Shown here in pieces: positions 1 through 6,340 of a stretch of DNA of 7,971 nucleotides. Source of the stretch: an uncultured Christensenella sp. GTDB lineage: Bacteria; Bacillota; Clostridia; Christensenellales; UBA1242. Below the pieces are notes generated by a model. That model had not been told where the DNA came from and did not search any database. It saw only the letters and a program-made list of their open reading frames with translations. The DNA lies in assembly GCA_948471335.1 (NCBI GenBank), contig CAOKRZ010000042.1:1-7971 (forward strand). The letters are read 5' to 3'. Each line of letters opens with the position of its first letter. Position 1 is the first letter of the stretch. The position numbers and the translations under genes are program-made.

Positions 1-342
1 TTAAAGTTTAACGCCAAGCTTTTCAGCGTAGATTGGGTCAAGTGCATGTTCAGCGTCAATGAACGCTGCAGTTCCGCCCATTTTTTGTGCTTCAGCAATG
101 ATGTGAAGTGAAACAGTTGTTTTACCTGAAGATTCAGGTCCATAAATTTCAATCACTCTTCCCTTAGGGATTCCGCCAATTCCAAGTGCAAGATCAAGAG
201 TTAAACACCCTGTTGGAATAACATCAATTGGTTGATTAACCCTGTCACCAAGCTTCATGATTGCGCCTTTGCCATATTGTTTTTCGATTTGCAGAAGTGC
301 TTCTGCAAGAGCATCTTTCTTTGTGTCTTTGATTGTTGCCAT
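1..342 (-). CDS. recA: RecA recombinase, N-terminal part only (frame stops at window edge)
   Basis: RecA is the ATP-dependent strand-exchange protein that forms filaments on single-stranded DNA in recombination and SOS signalling. Seen here: the N-terminal oligomerisation helix region (about residues 1-35), the TGCLTLDLALGIGGIPKGR core entry (44-62, with Cys where Ser is usual), Walker A GPESSGKTT (68-76) and the FIDAEHALDP segment carrying the catalytic Glu (Glu98). Residues 105-113 (YAEKLGVKL) still match RecA, but the next codon, at bases 1-3, is TAA. The product would be 113 residues against about 340-350 for the family, so Walker B, the DNA-binding loops and the C-terminal domain are missing. 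The start ATG at 340-342 has a strong Shine-Dalgarno AGGAAGGA five bases upstream (348-355). The gene sits where recA is expected, after ftsK-rimO-pgsA-cinA. Family identity is near certain. Whether this is a pseudogene, an intron-split gene or an assembly edge cannot be decided from this window. Confidence 0.93.
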   Translation of the reverse strand: MATIKDTKKDALAEALLQIEKQYGKGAIMKLGDRVNQPIDVIPTGCLTLDLALGIGGIPKGRVIEIYGPESSGKTTVSLHIIAEAQKMGGTAAFIDAEHALDPIYAEKLGVKL

Positions 343-372
343 ACTTATCCTTCCTTTTTCTTTTATAGATAT

Positions 373-400
373 ATTTTACCAAAAATTAACTAAAAAGCAA
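373..400 (-). promoter_or_regulatory. Predicted sigma-A type promoter for recA
   Basis: Read on the minus strand, TTGCTT (395-400) is followed after 16 bases by TAAAAT (373-378), 30 bases upstream of the recA ATG. The -10 matches the consensus at five of six positions and the -35 at four of six. The -35 overlaps the stop codon and last bases of the upstream CinA-like gene. I searched this stretch for a Firmicute LexA box (GAAC-N4-GTTC) and found none, so SOS control is not visible here. Prediction by eye only. Confidence 0.4.
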
Positions 401-1388
401 AATCATTTTGTTTCAATTTTTTAAATATTTGAAATAGTGCTGAGTTTGTTGAGACAAACTTGTTTTGCAAGCAGGTTTTTGCAAACTTGTTTTTAAAAAC
501 ATGCACAGCCTTTTTGTCGGCCACTGCAAAAAGAAATTCTTCCCCATCTCCAGCATTCTTTTTTGTGAAGGCAAGCACTATGTCAGAGCCTTCATTAAGC
601 CTTGCAAGCGAAAAGTTGTATATTCCCTCGCTTGTTTTAGGACAAAAGTTTTCATCCCATCGAATTTCATTTGTCACATCATGATAGTCAGCGTTACCCA
701 AAAGCCTATTTTCAAGATAACCACAACTTGCATCATCATAAATCGAGATTTTATATTTCTTAAGTTTTAAAAGCCCCAAAATCACTTCCTCAAGCCCCAA
801 TTCGTTTTCACTGTAAATACTGTCCTTAAACTTTGAAGCAACATGCATTTGCACTTCATCAATTTTTCCGTTTTCGCCCTCATAGGTTAGGAAAACTTCA
901 TAGAGAAGATTGTTGCAAAAATATTGGTATTCAAGACCAGAATAAGTGTTTTTTATATCTTTAAGCTCAGCTTCAAGTTCTTCTTTCGATTTTCCAAAAA
1001 GCTTGAATGAATAGACTTTTCTCCCATCTTTGAGCTTAACTATTTTTTTAATCAGTTCTTTCCACTGTCCGTCGATTGGAAGAAATGCAATTGTCTTTCC
1101 ATTTTTTTCAAAGACAAGAGCTTGCTCATCAATGGTCTTTGTATGTGTGCCAAGTTTGGCAAGTCCCATAACAACAAAATCATCAATGTTTTTATTTTCC
1201 ATAAAGACAATCGTGTTTTCATTTTCACTGTCAAGAGCCTTCCAGTTTTGATCTTTATCATAGTCAAAAAAAACAAGCTTTTCACATCGAGAATCCCCCA
1301 TAGCAAAAAGCTTGTGCATTGACACAATATCAAAATTTATCTGACCTTTAGTGAATTGGTTTGAAAAAACATAAACGCTAAATTTCAT
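390..1388 (-). CDS. Highly divergent CinA-like protein, signature motifs lost
   Basis: This 332-residue protein occupies the cinA slot between pgsA and recA and follows the CinA layout end to end, but with eroded motifs. Residues 1-115 correspond to a shortened MoCF-like (COG1058) domain: the N-terminal strand is present, but GTELLLG and GGLGPT-DD are absent, and the usual LPGPPSE reads LPIDGQWKE (103-111). Residues 127-142 (SFKLFGKSKEELEAEL) match the FGIGES-type linker domain. Residues 187-208 resemble the 'yiyGeddetLEEVV-LL' entry to the PncC/NMN-amidase domain. There the expected ESCTGG reads DDASCGYLE (218-226), and TGIAGPGG-PVGTV-IA reads FTKKNAGDGEEFLFAVA (274-290). Intact CinA is about 410-420 residues and acts in NAD-related nucleotide recycling; catalysis here seems unlikely. 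The frame is open throughout and the ATG at 1386-1388 has a good Shine-Dalgarno (AGAGGA), 15 bases after pgsA, so it is probably expressed. Homology is my reading by eye; function is unknown. Confidence 0.7.
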   Translation of the reverse strand: MKFSVYVFSNQFTKGQINFDIVSMHKLFAMGDSRCEKLVFFDYDKDQNWKALDSENENTIVFMENKNIDDFVVMGLAKLGTHTKTIDEQALVFEKNGKTIAFLPIDGQWKELIKKIVKLKDGRKVYSFKLFGKSKEELEAELKDIKNTYSGLEYQYFCNNLLYEVFLTYEGENGKIDEVQMHVASKFKDSIYSENELGLEEVILGLLKLKKYKISIYDDASCGYLENRLLGNADYHDVTNEIRWDENFCPKTSEGIYNFSLARLNEGSDIVLAFTKKNAGDGEEFLFAVADKKAVHVFKNKFAKTCLQNKFVSTNSALFQIFKKLKQNDFAF

Positions 1389-1403
1389 AAATCCTCTTTC
1401 GTT

Positions 1404-2036
1404 TTACTTTTCTTCTTCTGCCTTTTTGTCATCTTTAAGCACATGTCTGTTTTTGAATATGTAGCTTACTCCTGAATACAAAGTCAGAAGAGTTGATGTT
1501 GAAATAAGCACAAGCAAAATGATATTAACGATGAGGTTTGCTTGTCCGCCTTTTGGCGTGAACAGAAGTGTTGGTTCTGTTGAGAAAGCCACGTAGAACA
1601 TATACAAACTGATTGTTACATCTTGCAACGCAGCCTTGATTTTCCCGCTCCATTCAGCTGCAAGAACTTTGCCTTTTGCTGCTGCAATTTGACGAAGCGC
1701 GCTGATAATGAATTCTCTTGCAAGCATAATGATTATGCAAACTGTGACAAGCTGAGGAAGCACCAAAGCCGACATTGAAACAGGCACGCCGATGATAAGA
1801 ACCATACCTGTCATAATGAGCACCTTATCTGCAATTGAATCAAAGAATTTGCCAAGGTCTGTCACAAGGTTGTATTTCCTTGCAACATACCCGTCAACGA
1901 AATCGGTTGCACAGGCAATCACAAACAAACTTGCTGCGACAAACTTGCCATAAGGGATGAATGAAGCAAGATAGAAAAATATAATAAATGGAATAAGAAT
2001 AATTCTTGATAATGTTATTCTGTTTGGTAAATTCAT
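1404..2036 (-). CDS. pgsA: CDP-diacylglycerol--glycerol-3-phosphate 3-phosphatidyltransferase
   Basis: PgsA is a membrane enzyme that transfers the phosphatidyl group from CDP-diacylglycerol to glycerol-3-phosphate, giving phosphatidylglycerophosphate, the committed step to phosphatidylglycerol and cardiolipin. The CDP-alcohol phosphatidyltransferase motif is complete: Asp45, Asp48-Gly49, Ala52-Arg53, Gly62, Asp66 and Asp70, with the exact D-x2-DG-x2-AR-x8-G-x3-D-x3-D spacing. The following REFIISALRQ segment (107-116) and GK-K patch (131-134) are typical of PgsA rather than other members of the superfamily. Hydrophobic stretches near 10-28, 32-44, 72-104, 140-152 and 167-194 fit a multi-pass protein; the tail (200-210) is highly charged. 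At 210 residues it is a little longer than many homologues. Its ATG overlaps the rimO stop as ATGA, and a strong Shine-Dalgarno lies in the last rimO codons, so the two are probably translationally coupled. Confidence 0.95.
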   Translation of the reverse strand: MNLPNRITLSRIILIPFIIFFYLASFIPYGKFVAASLFVIACATDFVDGYVARKYNLVTDLGKFFDSIADKVLIMTGMVLIIGVPVSMSALVLPQLVTVCIIIMLAREFIISALRQIAAAKGKVLAAEWSGKIKAALQDVTISLYMFYVAFSTEPTLLFTPKGGQANLIVNIILLVLISTSTLLTLYSGVSYIFKNRHVLKDDKKAEEEK

Positions 2037-3355
2037 AAAACCTCCCCTTTAAAATCACTTCCATCAAAGTCAAAAATCTTAACTTTGACAAAGTCGCCAA
2101 CTCTTACACAACCATTATCCACAAATCGAACACCAAAGTCAACTAAAGGTGAAAGATTTTGACTATGTCCAACAAAGTTTCCTGTGCTTTCGTCAAATCT
2201 ATCGACAAGAACTTCTATTTCTCGATCTCTTTCCTGACTTGCTTTTTCAAGCATAACATTTCTTTGGATTTTTTGAACTTTCTTAAGACGACTGAGTTTA
2301 ACCCTCTCTCTTATTTGTTTTGGCATAAAAAAGCTTGCTGTATTTGGCTCTTTTGAATACGCGAAAAATCCTGCATATTCAAACTTTGCTTCTTTTATAA
2401 ACTTGCAGAGTTTGTTAAACTTTATCCCATCCTCACCTGGATATCCAACAATAAAAGTCGAACGAAGTTTAATGAAAGGATAATTTGTTCTTATAAGTGA
2501 AACAAGATCACGTGTCTTTTCTTCGTCAAGTCTTCTTCTCATGCTTAAAAGAATGTCGCTGTCAATATGCTGAAGCGGAATATCAAGATATTTACACATC
2601 TTGTCTTCCTTTGCGATAAAATCCAAAAGCTCTTTATCCACTTTTTCAGGATAGGCGTAATGAATTCTAAGCCACTTAAGATCTTTAAGTTTGCAAAGCT
2701 TTTTACAAAGCTCAACCAGCATATTTTTGCCATAAAGATCTTCACCGTAACGAGTTGTATCTTGCGCAACAAGGATAATTTCTTTTACGCCTTGATCAAG
2801 CAGATTTTTTGCTTCGTCAACAAGCGAGTCCATTGGCTCAGATATGTATCTTCCACGAATTCGTGGAATCGTACAGTAAGAGCAAGCATTGTTGCAACCA
2901 TCTGCAATTTTAAGATAAGCGTAAGTTCCGCTTGAAGTCAACACCCTGTGTCCTTCGCTGTATTTCTTCGATTTTGCCACGCCGTAAAGCTCTTCAATTT
3001 TTGCGCAAATCTCAGTGTTTTCTCGCACTCTTAAAAAGCCGTCGACATCAGGAAAATTGATTTTCATTTCACTGAAATGTCTTTCTGGAAGACAACCTGT
3101 AACAATGATCTTTTCAATCCTGCCCATCTTTTTCATTGCTTCCATTTCAATTATATTTGCAATCGCTTCTTCTTCAGCAGGTTGAATAAAGGCGCAGGTA
3201 TTGACGATGACAATGTCAGCATAGTCTACATCTGCGACGATTTCAAAACCATATTCTTTAAGCCTGCCGAGCATCTTCTCAAGGTCGACTTTATTTTTAT
3301 CGCAACCAAGTGAAATGGCAGAAACTTTTTTATCCAAAAGTTCTTTTTTAGTCAT
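2033..3355 (-). CDS. rimO: Ribosomal protein uS12 (Asp) methylthiotransferase RimO
   Basis: RimO is a radical-SAM enzyme with two iron-sulfur clusters that methylthiolates a conserved aspartate of ribosomal protein S12. Counting from the ATG at 3353-3355 (440 residues), the N-terminal UPF0004 domain supplies Cys18 (SLGCDKN), Cys54 (NTCAF) and Cys88 (VTGCLPERH) for the auxiliary cluster. The radical-SAM motif CNNACSYC gives Cys154, Cys158 and Cys161. LDIPLQHIDSDILLSMRR and RSTFIVGYPGE favour RimO over its tRNA-modifying relative MiaB. A TRAM domain closes the protein (about 376-440). A longer reading from a TTG at 3365-3367 is possible, but the nearest AGGAG is 13 bases before it. The ATG has GGGGA five bases upstream, so I prefer the ATG. 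The gene overlaps the ftsK end by eight bases and pgsA by four, which indicates tight coupling in one operon. Confidence 0.95.
   Translation of the reverse strand: MTKKELLDKKVSAISLGCDKNKVDLEKMLGRLKEYGFEIVADVDYADIVIVNTCAFIQPAEEEAIANIIEMEAMKKMGRIEKIIVTGCLPERHFSEMKINFPDVDGFLRVRENTEICAKIEELYGVAKSKKYSEGHRVLTSSGTYAYLKIADGCNNACSYCTIPRIRGRYISEPMDSLVDEAKNLLDQGVKEIILVAQDTTRYGEDLYGKNMLVELCKKLCKLKDLKWLRIHYAYPEKVDKELLDFIAKEDKMCKYLDIPLQHIDSDILLSMRRRLDEEKTRDLVSLIRTNYPFIKLRSTFIVGYPGEDGIKFNKLCKFIKEAKFEYAGFFAYSKEPNTASFFMPKQIRERVKLSRLKKVQKIQRNVMLEKASQERDREIEVLVDRFDESTGNFVGHSQNLSPLVDFGVRFVDNGCVRVGDFVKVKIFDFDGSDFKGEVL
2041..2048 (-). promoter_or_regulatory. pgsA ribosome binding site inside rimO
   Basis: AGGGGAGG on the minus strand lies within the final codons of rimO, four bases before the pgsA ATG at 2034-2036. 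With the ATGA overlap, it fixes the pgsA start and suggests that ribosomes ending rimO re-initiate on pgsA. Confidence 0.75.
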
Positions 3356-6206
3356 AATTATCCCCAAAAATTTGATAATACTCCTCTATTGAGGTGTAAA
3401 CCGTCCTTTGTTTTGACCCTTCTGCTGAAGAGATGTATCCTCTCTCTTCCATCTGGTCAATTATTCTTGCAGCGCGTGGATAGCCAATTGCAAGCTTTCT
3501 TTGCACCATTGTTGTTGAAGCAACCCCATTGTCAATACAGATTTTCAGTGCTTGTGGAAGCATTGGATCCATGCTGCTGTCACTGTCACCACCGCCTGAA
3601 GATTTGTTCATACCGTTGATTGCGTTTTGCGCATCCGTATCAATGATTTCTTCATTGTTTTCGATGATGTAGTTCACGATATCTTTTGTCTCAGGCGTAT
3701 CAATAAAGCAGCCTTGAAGTCTTGCAGGTGCTGAGTCAGAAGGCTTATAAAGCATATCACCCCAGCCAAGAAGTTTTTCTGCGCCTGTTGCGCCCATAAT
3801 AACTTCACTGTCAACCCTTCCAGCAACTTTGAAGGCAATACGCGCTGGGAAGTTTGCCTTGATTGTTCCAGTAACAACATCTGTTGATGGACGCTGTGTT
3901 GCAAGAATAACGAGAATTCCGGCAGCACGAGCTTTTTGTGCAAGACGTTGAATCTTGCTTTCAATTTCATTTTTATGTTCAACCATAAAGTCAGCGAACT
4001 CGTCGAAAATGATAACAAGATATGGCATCTTTTTCTTTTTGCCATTCTTCACATCGTCGATTTGGTTATATTCGCCAATGTTACGCACTCTTGCTTCACT
4101 GATAAGATTGAAACGACGCTCCATCTCATCAACTGCCCAGCCAAGCGCATTCACCGCTTTGTTTGCGTCAGTGATAACCTTTGGCACAACAAGATGAGGA
4201 AGTCCTTCATACATTGAAAGCTCAACTTGCTTAGGGTCAATCATGATGAATTTAACTTCGTCAGGCGCTGCTTTGTAAAGGATTGAAACAATGATTGAGT
4301 TAAGGCACACACTCTTTCCTGAACCTGTTGTTCCGGCAACAAGAAGGTGTGGCATTTTTTGAAGATTGCAAACCTTCACTGCGCCAGCGATATCTTTTCC
4401 GAGAGCAAAAGTAAGTGGAGATGGACTCATCGAAAATTCCTTCGATTGAAGAACGTCTTTGATGCTCACCTTCGCTACTTTTGAGTTTGGCACTTCAATA
4501 CCAACAATGCTTCGACCTGGAATTGGTGCTTCAATTCTTATTTGCCCTTGGGCTGACAAAGCGTAAGCAATGTCAGCATCAAGTGAAAGAATTCTCTTGA
4601 CTGAAATTCCTTCAGGCATTGCAATTTCATACCGAGTTACTGTTGGACCAATAACAACGCTTTGCACCTTTGCAGGCACTCCAAACTTTTCAAGCGCATT
4701 TTCAAGTGCCACCCTCTTCATAGGGATCTCTTCATTGAACATTGAAAGGTCATCAGAAGTTGTTGCGATAAGGTCAAGCGATGGACGAGAATATTTGTAA
4801 GGCTTAAATCTTTCAACCTTTTCTTCGCCATCAAGCTCAACAAAACGTTTCTTTCGCTCTGAAGCAATGTCAGAGTTTTCTCTTCGGTCGAGCGCTTCCC
4901 TTCGATCAAGATTCTCTCTTCGATCAAGGCTTTCTCTTCTCTCAAAATTATCTCTTCTCTCAAAGCTTTCTTTGCGCTCAAAATTGTCACGCCTTGAAAA
5001 ATCTTCTCTTCTTGAAAGCTCTGGTTTTGGCGCTGGCTCTAAGTTATCCATTGGCGCAAAATATTCTTCATCAGCTTCTTGAGAAACCAAATTGTTTTCC
5101 ACAGGTTCATTGTTGATTTGAATATCGTCAAGCCCCATTTGAATGCGCTCTTCCATTGCAACTGAGCGCAAAATATCTTCAGCTTCACTTGTGATCTGTT
5201 CAGGCTTAACTTCTGGCAAATTGCCACGTCTTATCGTTTGATTTGAGAAGTCAAATTGCTCTTCATGAACAAATTGTGAAGGCTTGATCGCTTCATTTTC
5301 TTTAAGCTCATTCAGTGCTTTATTCATATCTTCTTTTGTCACATTTGGCACTGGGTTTGATTGATAACTTTGTCTTTTTTGAGGTCTTTTTGAAGTAAAG
5401 GAATTCATGTCAACAGTTGGAGGCGACAAAAGATATTCCCTCATTGTCATTCCTTCAGGAATTCTATTTTTCGCTGGTTTTGGCTCTTCTTTTTCAAAGC
5501 TTTCATAGATGTTTTTATTTCCACCAAGAAGTCCAAGCTTTTGCTTTGCAATCTGCTCTCTTGAAAGCTCTTCTTGAATATTTCCGCCAAGCATAATGTT
5601 AGGCTCTATTTTCTTTTCTTTGATTGGCACAAGTTTTTCTTTAGGCTTTTTCTCTTTGATCTGAATTTTAACTTGAGATTTTGGTTCTTTCATCTTCATA
5701 ACCTTCAAAAGACTTTCGATAAAGAATGCCAAACATACGACAAAAGCAAGCGACAAGATTATTCCCGCTGCCCAAGTTCCAAGCGGCATAACAAGACAAG
5801 AAACAATAAATCCTGCAAGAATACCCCCTGCGGTAAACTTTCTTGTGTAACTTTGACCTAAATATTGCCCAAAATTCATTCCATTTGGCTCTCTAAGAAT
5901 GATAAGCTGAATGATTGTGACAAGAAGAAGGATTGAAAGCGTCAAAAAGATGGCATAACGCTTTGGCATAACATATCTTTTATTGTTAAGAAGCGCAAGC
6001 CCTACAATCATCATAAGGATTGAAAGCGGATAGATAAATACGCCAAAAACACCAAGCAAGAAGTTTTGGAAAGGCGCAACAAGCCTTGTGACTGAAAACA
6101 GAAAAGCAAGTGTTGCCACAGCAATCAGCGCAATTCCCCATATTTTTTTTACATTTTTGCTACTTTTTTGAGTTTTCTTTTTGTTTGAAATCTGAAATGT
6201 CGCCAT
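3348..6206 (-). CDS. ftsK: FtsK/SpoIIIE-family DNA translocase
   Basis: FtsK/SpoIIIE proteins are hexameric, ATP-driven DNA pumps anchored at the division septum that move chromosome termini into daughter cells or forespores. This 952-residue protein has a basic N-terminus, then hydrophobic segments at about 23-43, 47-73, 83-104 and 125-163 (four, perhaps five, membrane passes). A long, charged, low-complexity linker (about 170-470) includes eight hexapeptide repeats (399-446). The motor follows: Walker A GTTGSGKS (625-632), Walker B VIIFDEFADF (731-740), LATQRPSTDVVTGTIKANFPARIAF (768-792 region) and GAEKLLGWGDMLY (808-820). A winged-helix gamma domain (about 882-945) with VQRKLAIGYPRAARIIDQME and a GSK-R end would read DNA polarity. 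One deviation is DSEVIMG (799-805) where the family usually has DSRTILD. The ATG has the Shine-Dalgarno AAGGAAG four bases upstream. It heads the rimO-pgsA-cinA-like operon. Role in division is well supported; a sporulation role cannot be judged here. Confidence 0.96.
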   Translation of the reverse strand: MATFQISNKKKTQKSSKNVKKIWGIALIAVATLAFLFSVTRLVAPFQNFLLGVFGVFIYPLSILMMIVGLALLNNKRYVMPKRYAIFLTLSILLLVTIIQLIILREPNGMNFGQYLGQSYTRKFTAGGILAGFIVSCLVMPLGTWAAGIILSLAFVVCLAFFIESLLKVMKMKEPKSQVKIQIKEKKPKEKLVPIKEKKIEPNIMLGGNIQEELSREQIAKQKLGLLGGNKNIYESFEKEEPKPAKNRIPEGMTMREYLLSPPTVDMNSFTSKRPQKRQSYQSNPVPNVTKEDMNKALNELKENEAIKPSQFVHEEQFDFSNQTIRRGNLPEVKPEQITSEAEDILRSVAMEERIQMGLDDIQINNEPVENNLVSQEADEEYFAPMDNLEPAPKPELSRREDFSRRDNFERKESFERRDNFERRESLDRRENLDRREALDRRENSDIASERKKRFVELDGEEKVERFKPYKYSRPSLDLIATTSDDLSMFNEEIPMKRVALENALEKFGVPAKVQSVVIGPTVTRYEIAMPEGISVKRILSLDADIAYALSAQGQIRIEAPIPGRSIVGIEVPNSKVAKVSIKDVLQSKEFSMSPSPLTFALGKDIAGAVKVCNLQKMPHLLVAGTTGSGKSVCLNSIIVSILYKAAPDEVKFIMIDPKQVELSMYEGLPHLVVPKVITDANKAVNALGWAVDEMERRFNLISEARVRNIGEYNQIDDVKNGKKKKMPYLVIIFDEFADFMVEHKNEIESKIQRLAQKARAAGILVILATQRPSTDVVTGTIKANFPARIAFKVAGRVDSEVIMGATGAEKLLGWGDMLYKPSDSAPARLQGCFIDTPETKDIVNYIIENNEEIIDTDAQNAINGMNKSSGGGDSDSSMDPMLPQALKICIDNGVASTTMVQRKLAIGYPRAARIIDQMEERGYISSAEGSKQRTVYTSIEEYYQIFGDNYD
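3361..3365 (-). promoter_or_regulatory. rimO ribosome binding site, decides the ATG start
   Basis: GGGGA on the minus strand lies five bases before the ATG at 3353-3355, inside the last codons of ftsK. It is modest, but better placed than any site for the TTG twelve bases upstream. Confidence 0.45.
4869..5012 (-). repeat. Eight in-frame 18-bp repeats coding an R-R-[ED]-x-[FL]-[ED] hexad
   Basis: FtsK residues 399-446 divide into eight consecutive hexads with no gap: RREDFS, RRDNFE, RKESFE, RRDNFE, RRESLD, RRENLD, RREALD, RRENSD. The DNA shows the same 18-base period. Units 2 and 4 are identical in protein, and units 5-8 form a Leu/Asp-type subgroup, which suggests growth by local duplication. 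The units alternate basic pairs and acidic positions and would favour a highly charged helix or a flexible linker. Confidence 0.9.
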
Positions 6207-6249
6207 TTAACTTCCTTTTAATGCAAAGCACACAAATTTTCACACCTAT

Positions 6250-6277
6250 ACTATATCATAAAATAAAAATATCTCAA
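6250..6277 (-). promoter_or_regulatory. Predicted promoter for the ftsK operon
   Basis: On the minus strand TTGAGA (6272-6277) is followed after 16 bases by TATAGT (6250-6255); each matches its consensus at five of six positions. The implied start site is about 35-40 bases before the ftsK ATG. The -35 lies within the second arm of the upstream terminator-like hairpin, so the end of one unit and the start of the next share bases. Prediction by eye. Confidence 0.45.
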
Positions 6278-6296
6278 ACTAAGTTGAGGTATTTTT
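6265..6296 (-). terminator. Terminator-like hairpin after the deacetylase gene
   Basis: The arms at 6265-6277 and 6284-6296 pair over 13 positions with one wobble around a six-base loop, and on the minus strand the hairpin runs into ATTTTTATTTTA. It begins 44 bases after the deacetylase stop codon and so probably ends that transcript. The stem is A/T-rich at its base with a CTCAA core, so it is moderate rather than strong. The T-tract on the plus strand means it could act in both directions. The remaining bases between the deacetylase stop and the hairpin (6297-6340) hold nothing I recognise. Confidence 0.55.
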
Positions 6297-6340
6297 TGAA
6301 GTATCCTGACCTTTTTTGTCCTTTTCTTTTTGACTTATGT

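Noticed and set aside
443..460. Perfect inverted repeat AGTTTGT-TGAG-ACAAACT about 100 bases upstream of the recA start, considered as an operator.
   Set aside because: It lies inside the coding end of the CinA-like gene, where Lys/Asn/Phe-rich codons produce similar short repeats by chance, and it matches no LexA-type box.
343..470. Search for a LexA/SOS box (GAAC-N4-GTTC) upstream of recA.
   Set aside because: No copy or close variant was seen; absence is noted in the promoter entry and not treated as proof of no SOS response.
3365..3367. TTG as the rimO start, giving 444 residues.
   Set aside because: The ribosome site is 13 bases away and the ATG four codons later has a closer one; RimO homologues begin near the ATG.
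4867..5082. Plus-strand open frame with a Ser/Leu/Arg repeat (LSLRSK-type).
   Set aside because: It is the reverse-complement shadow of the FtsK hexapeptide repeat.
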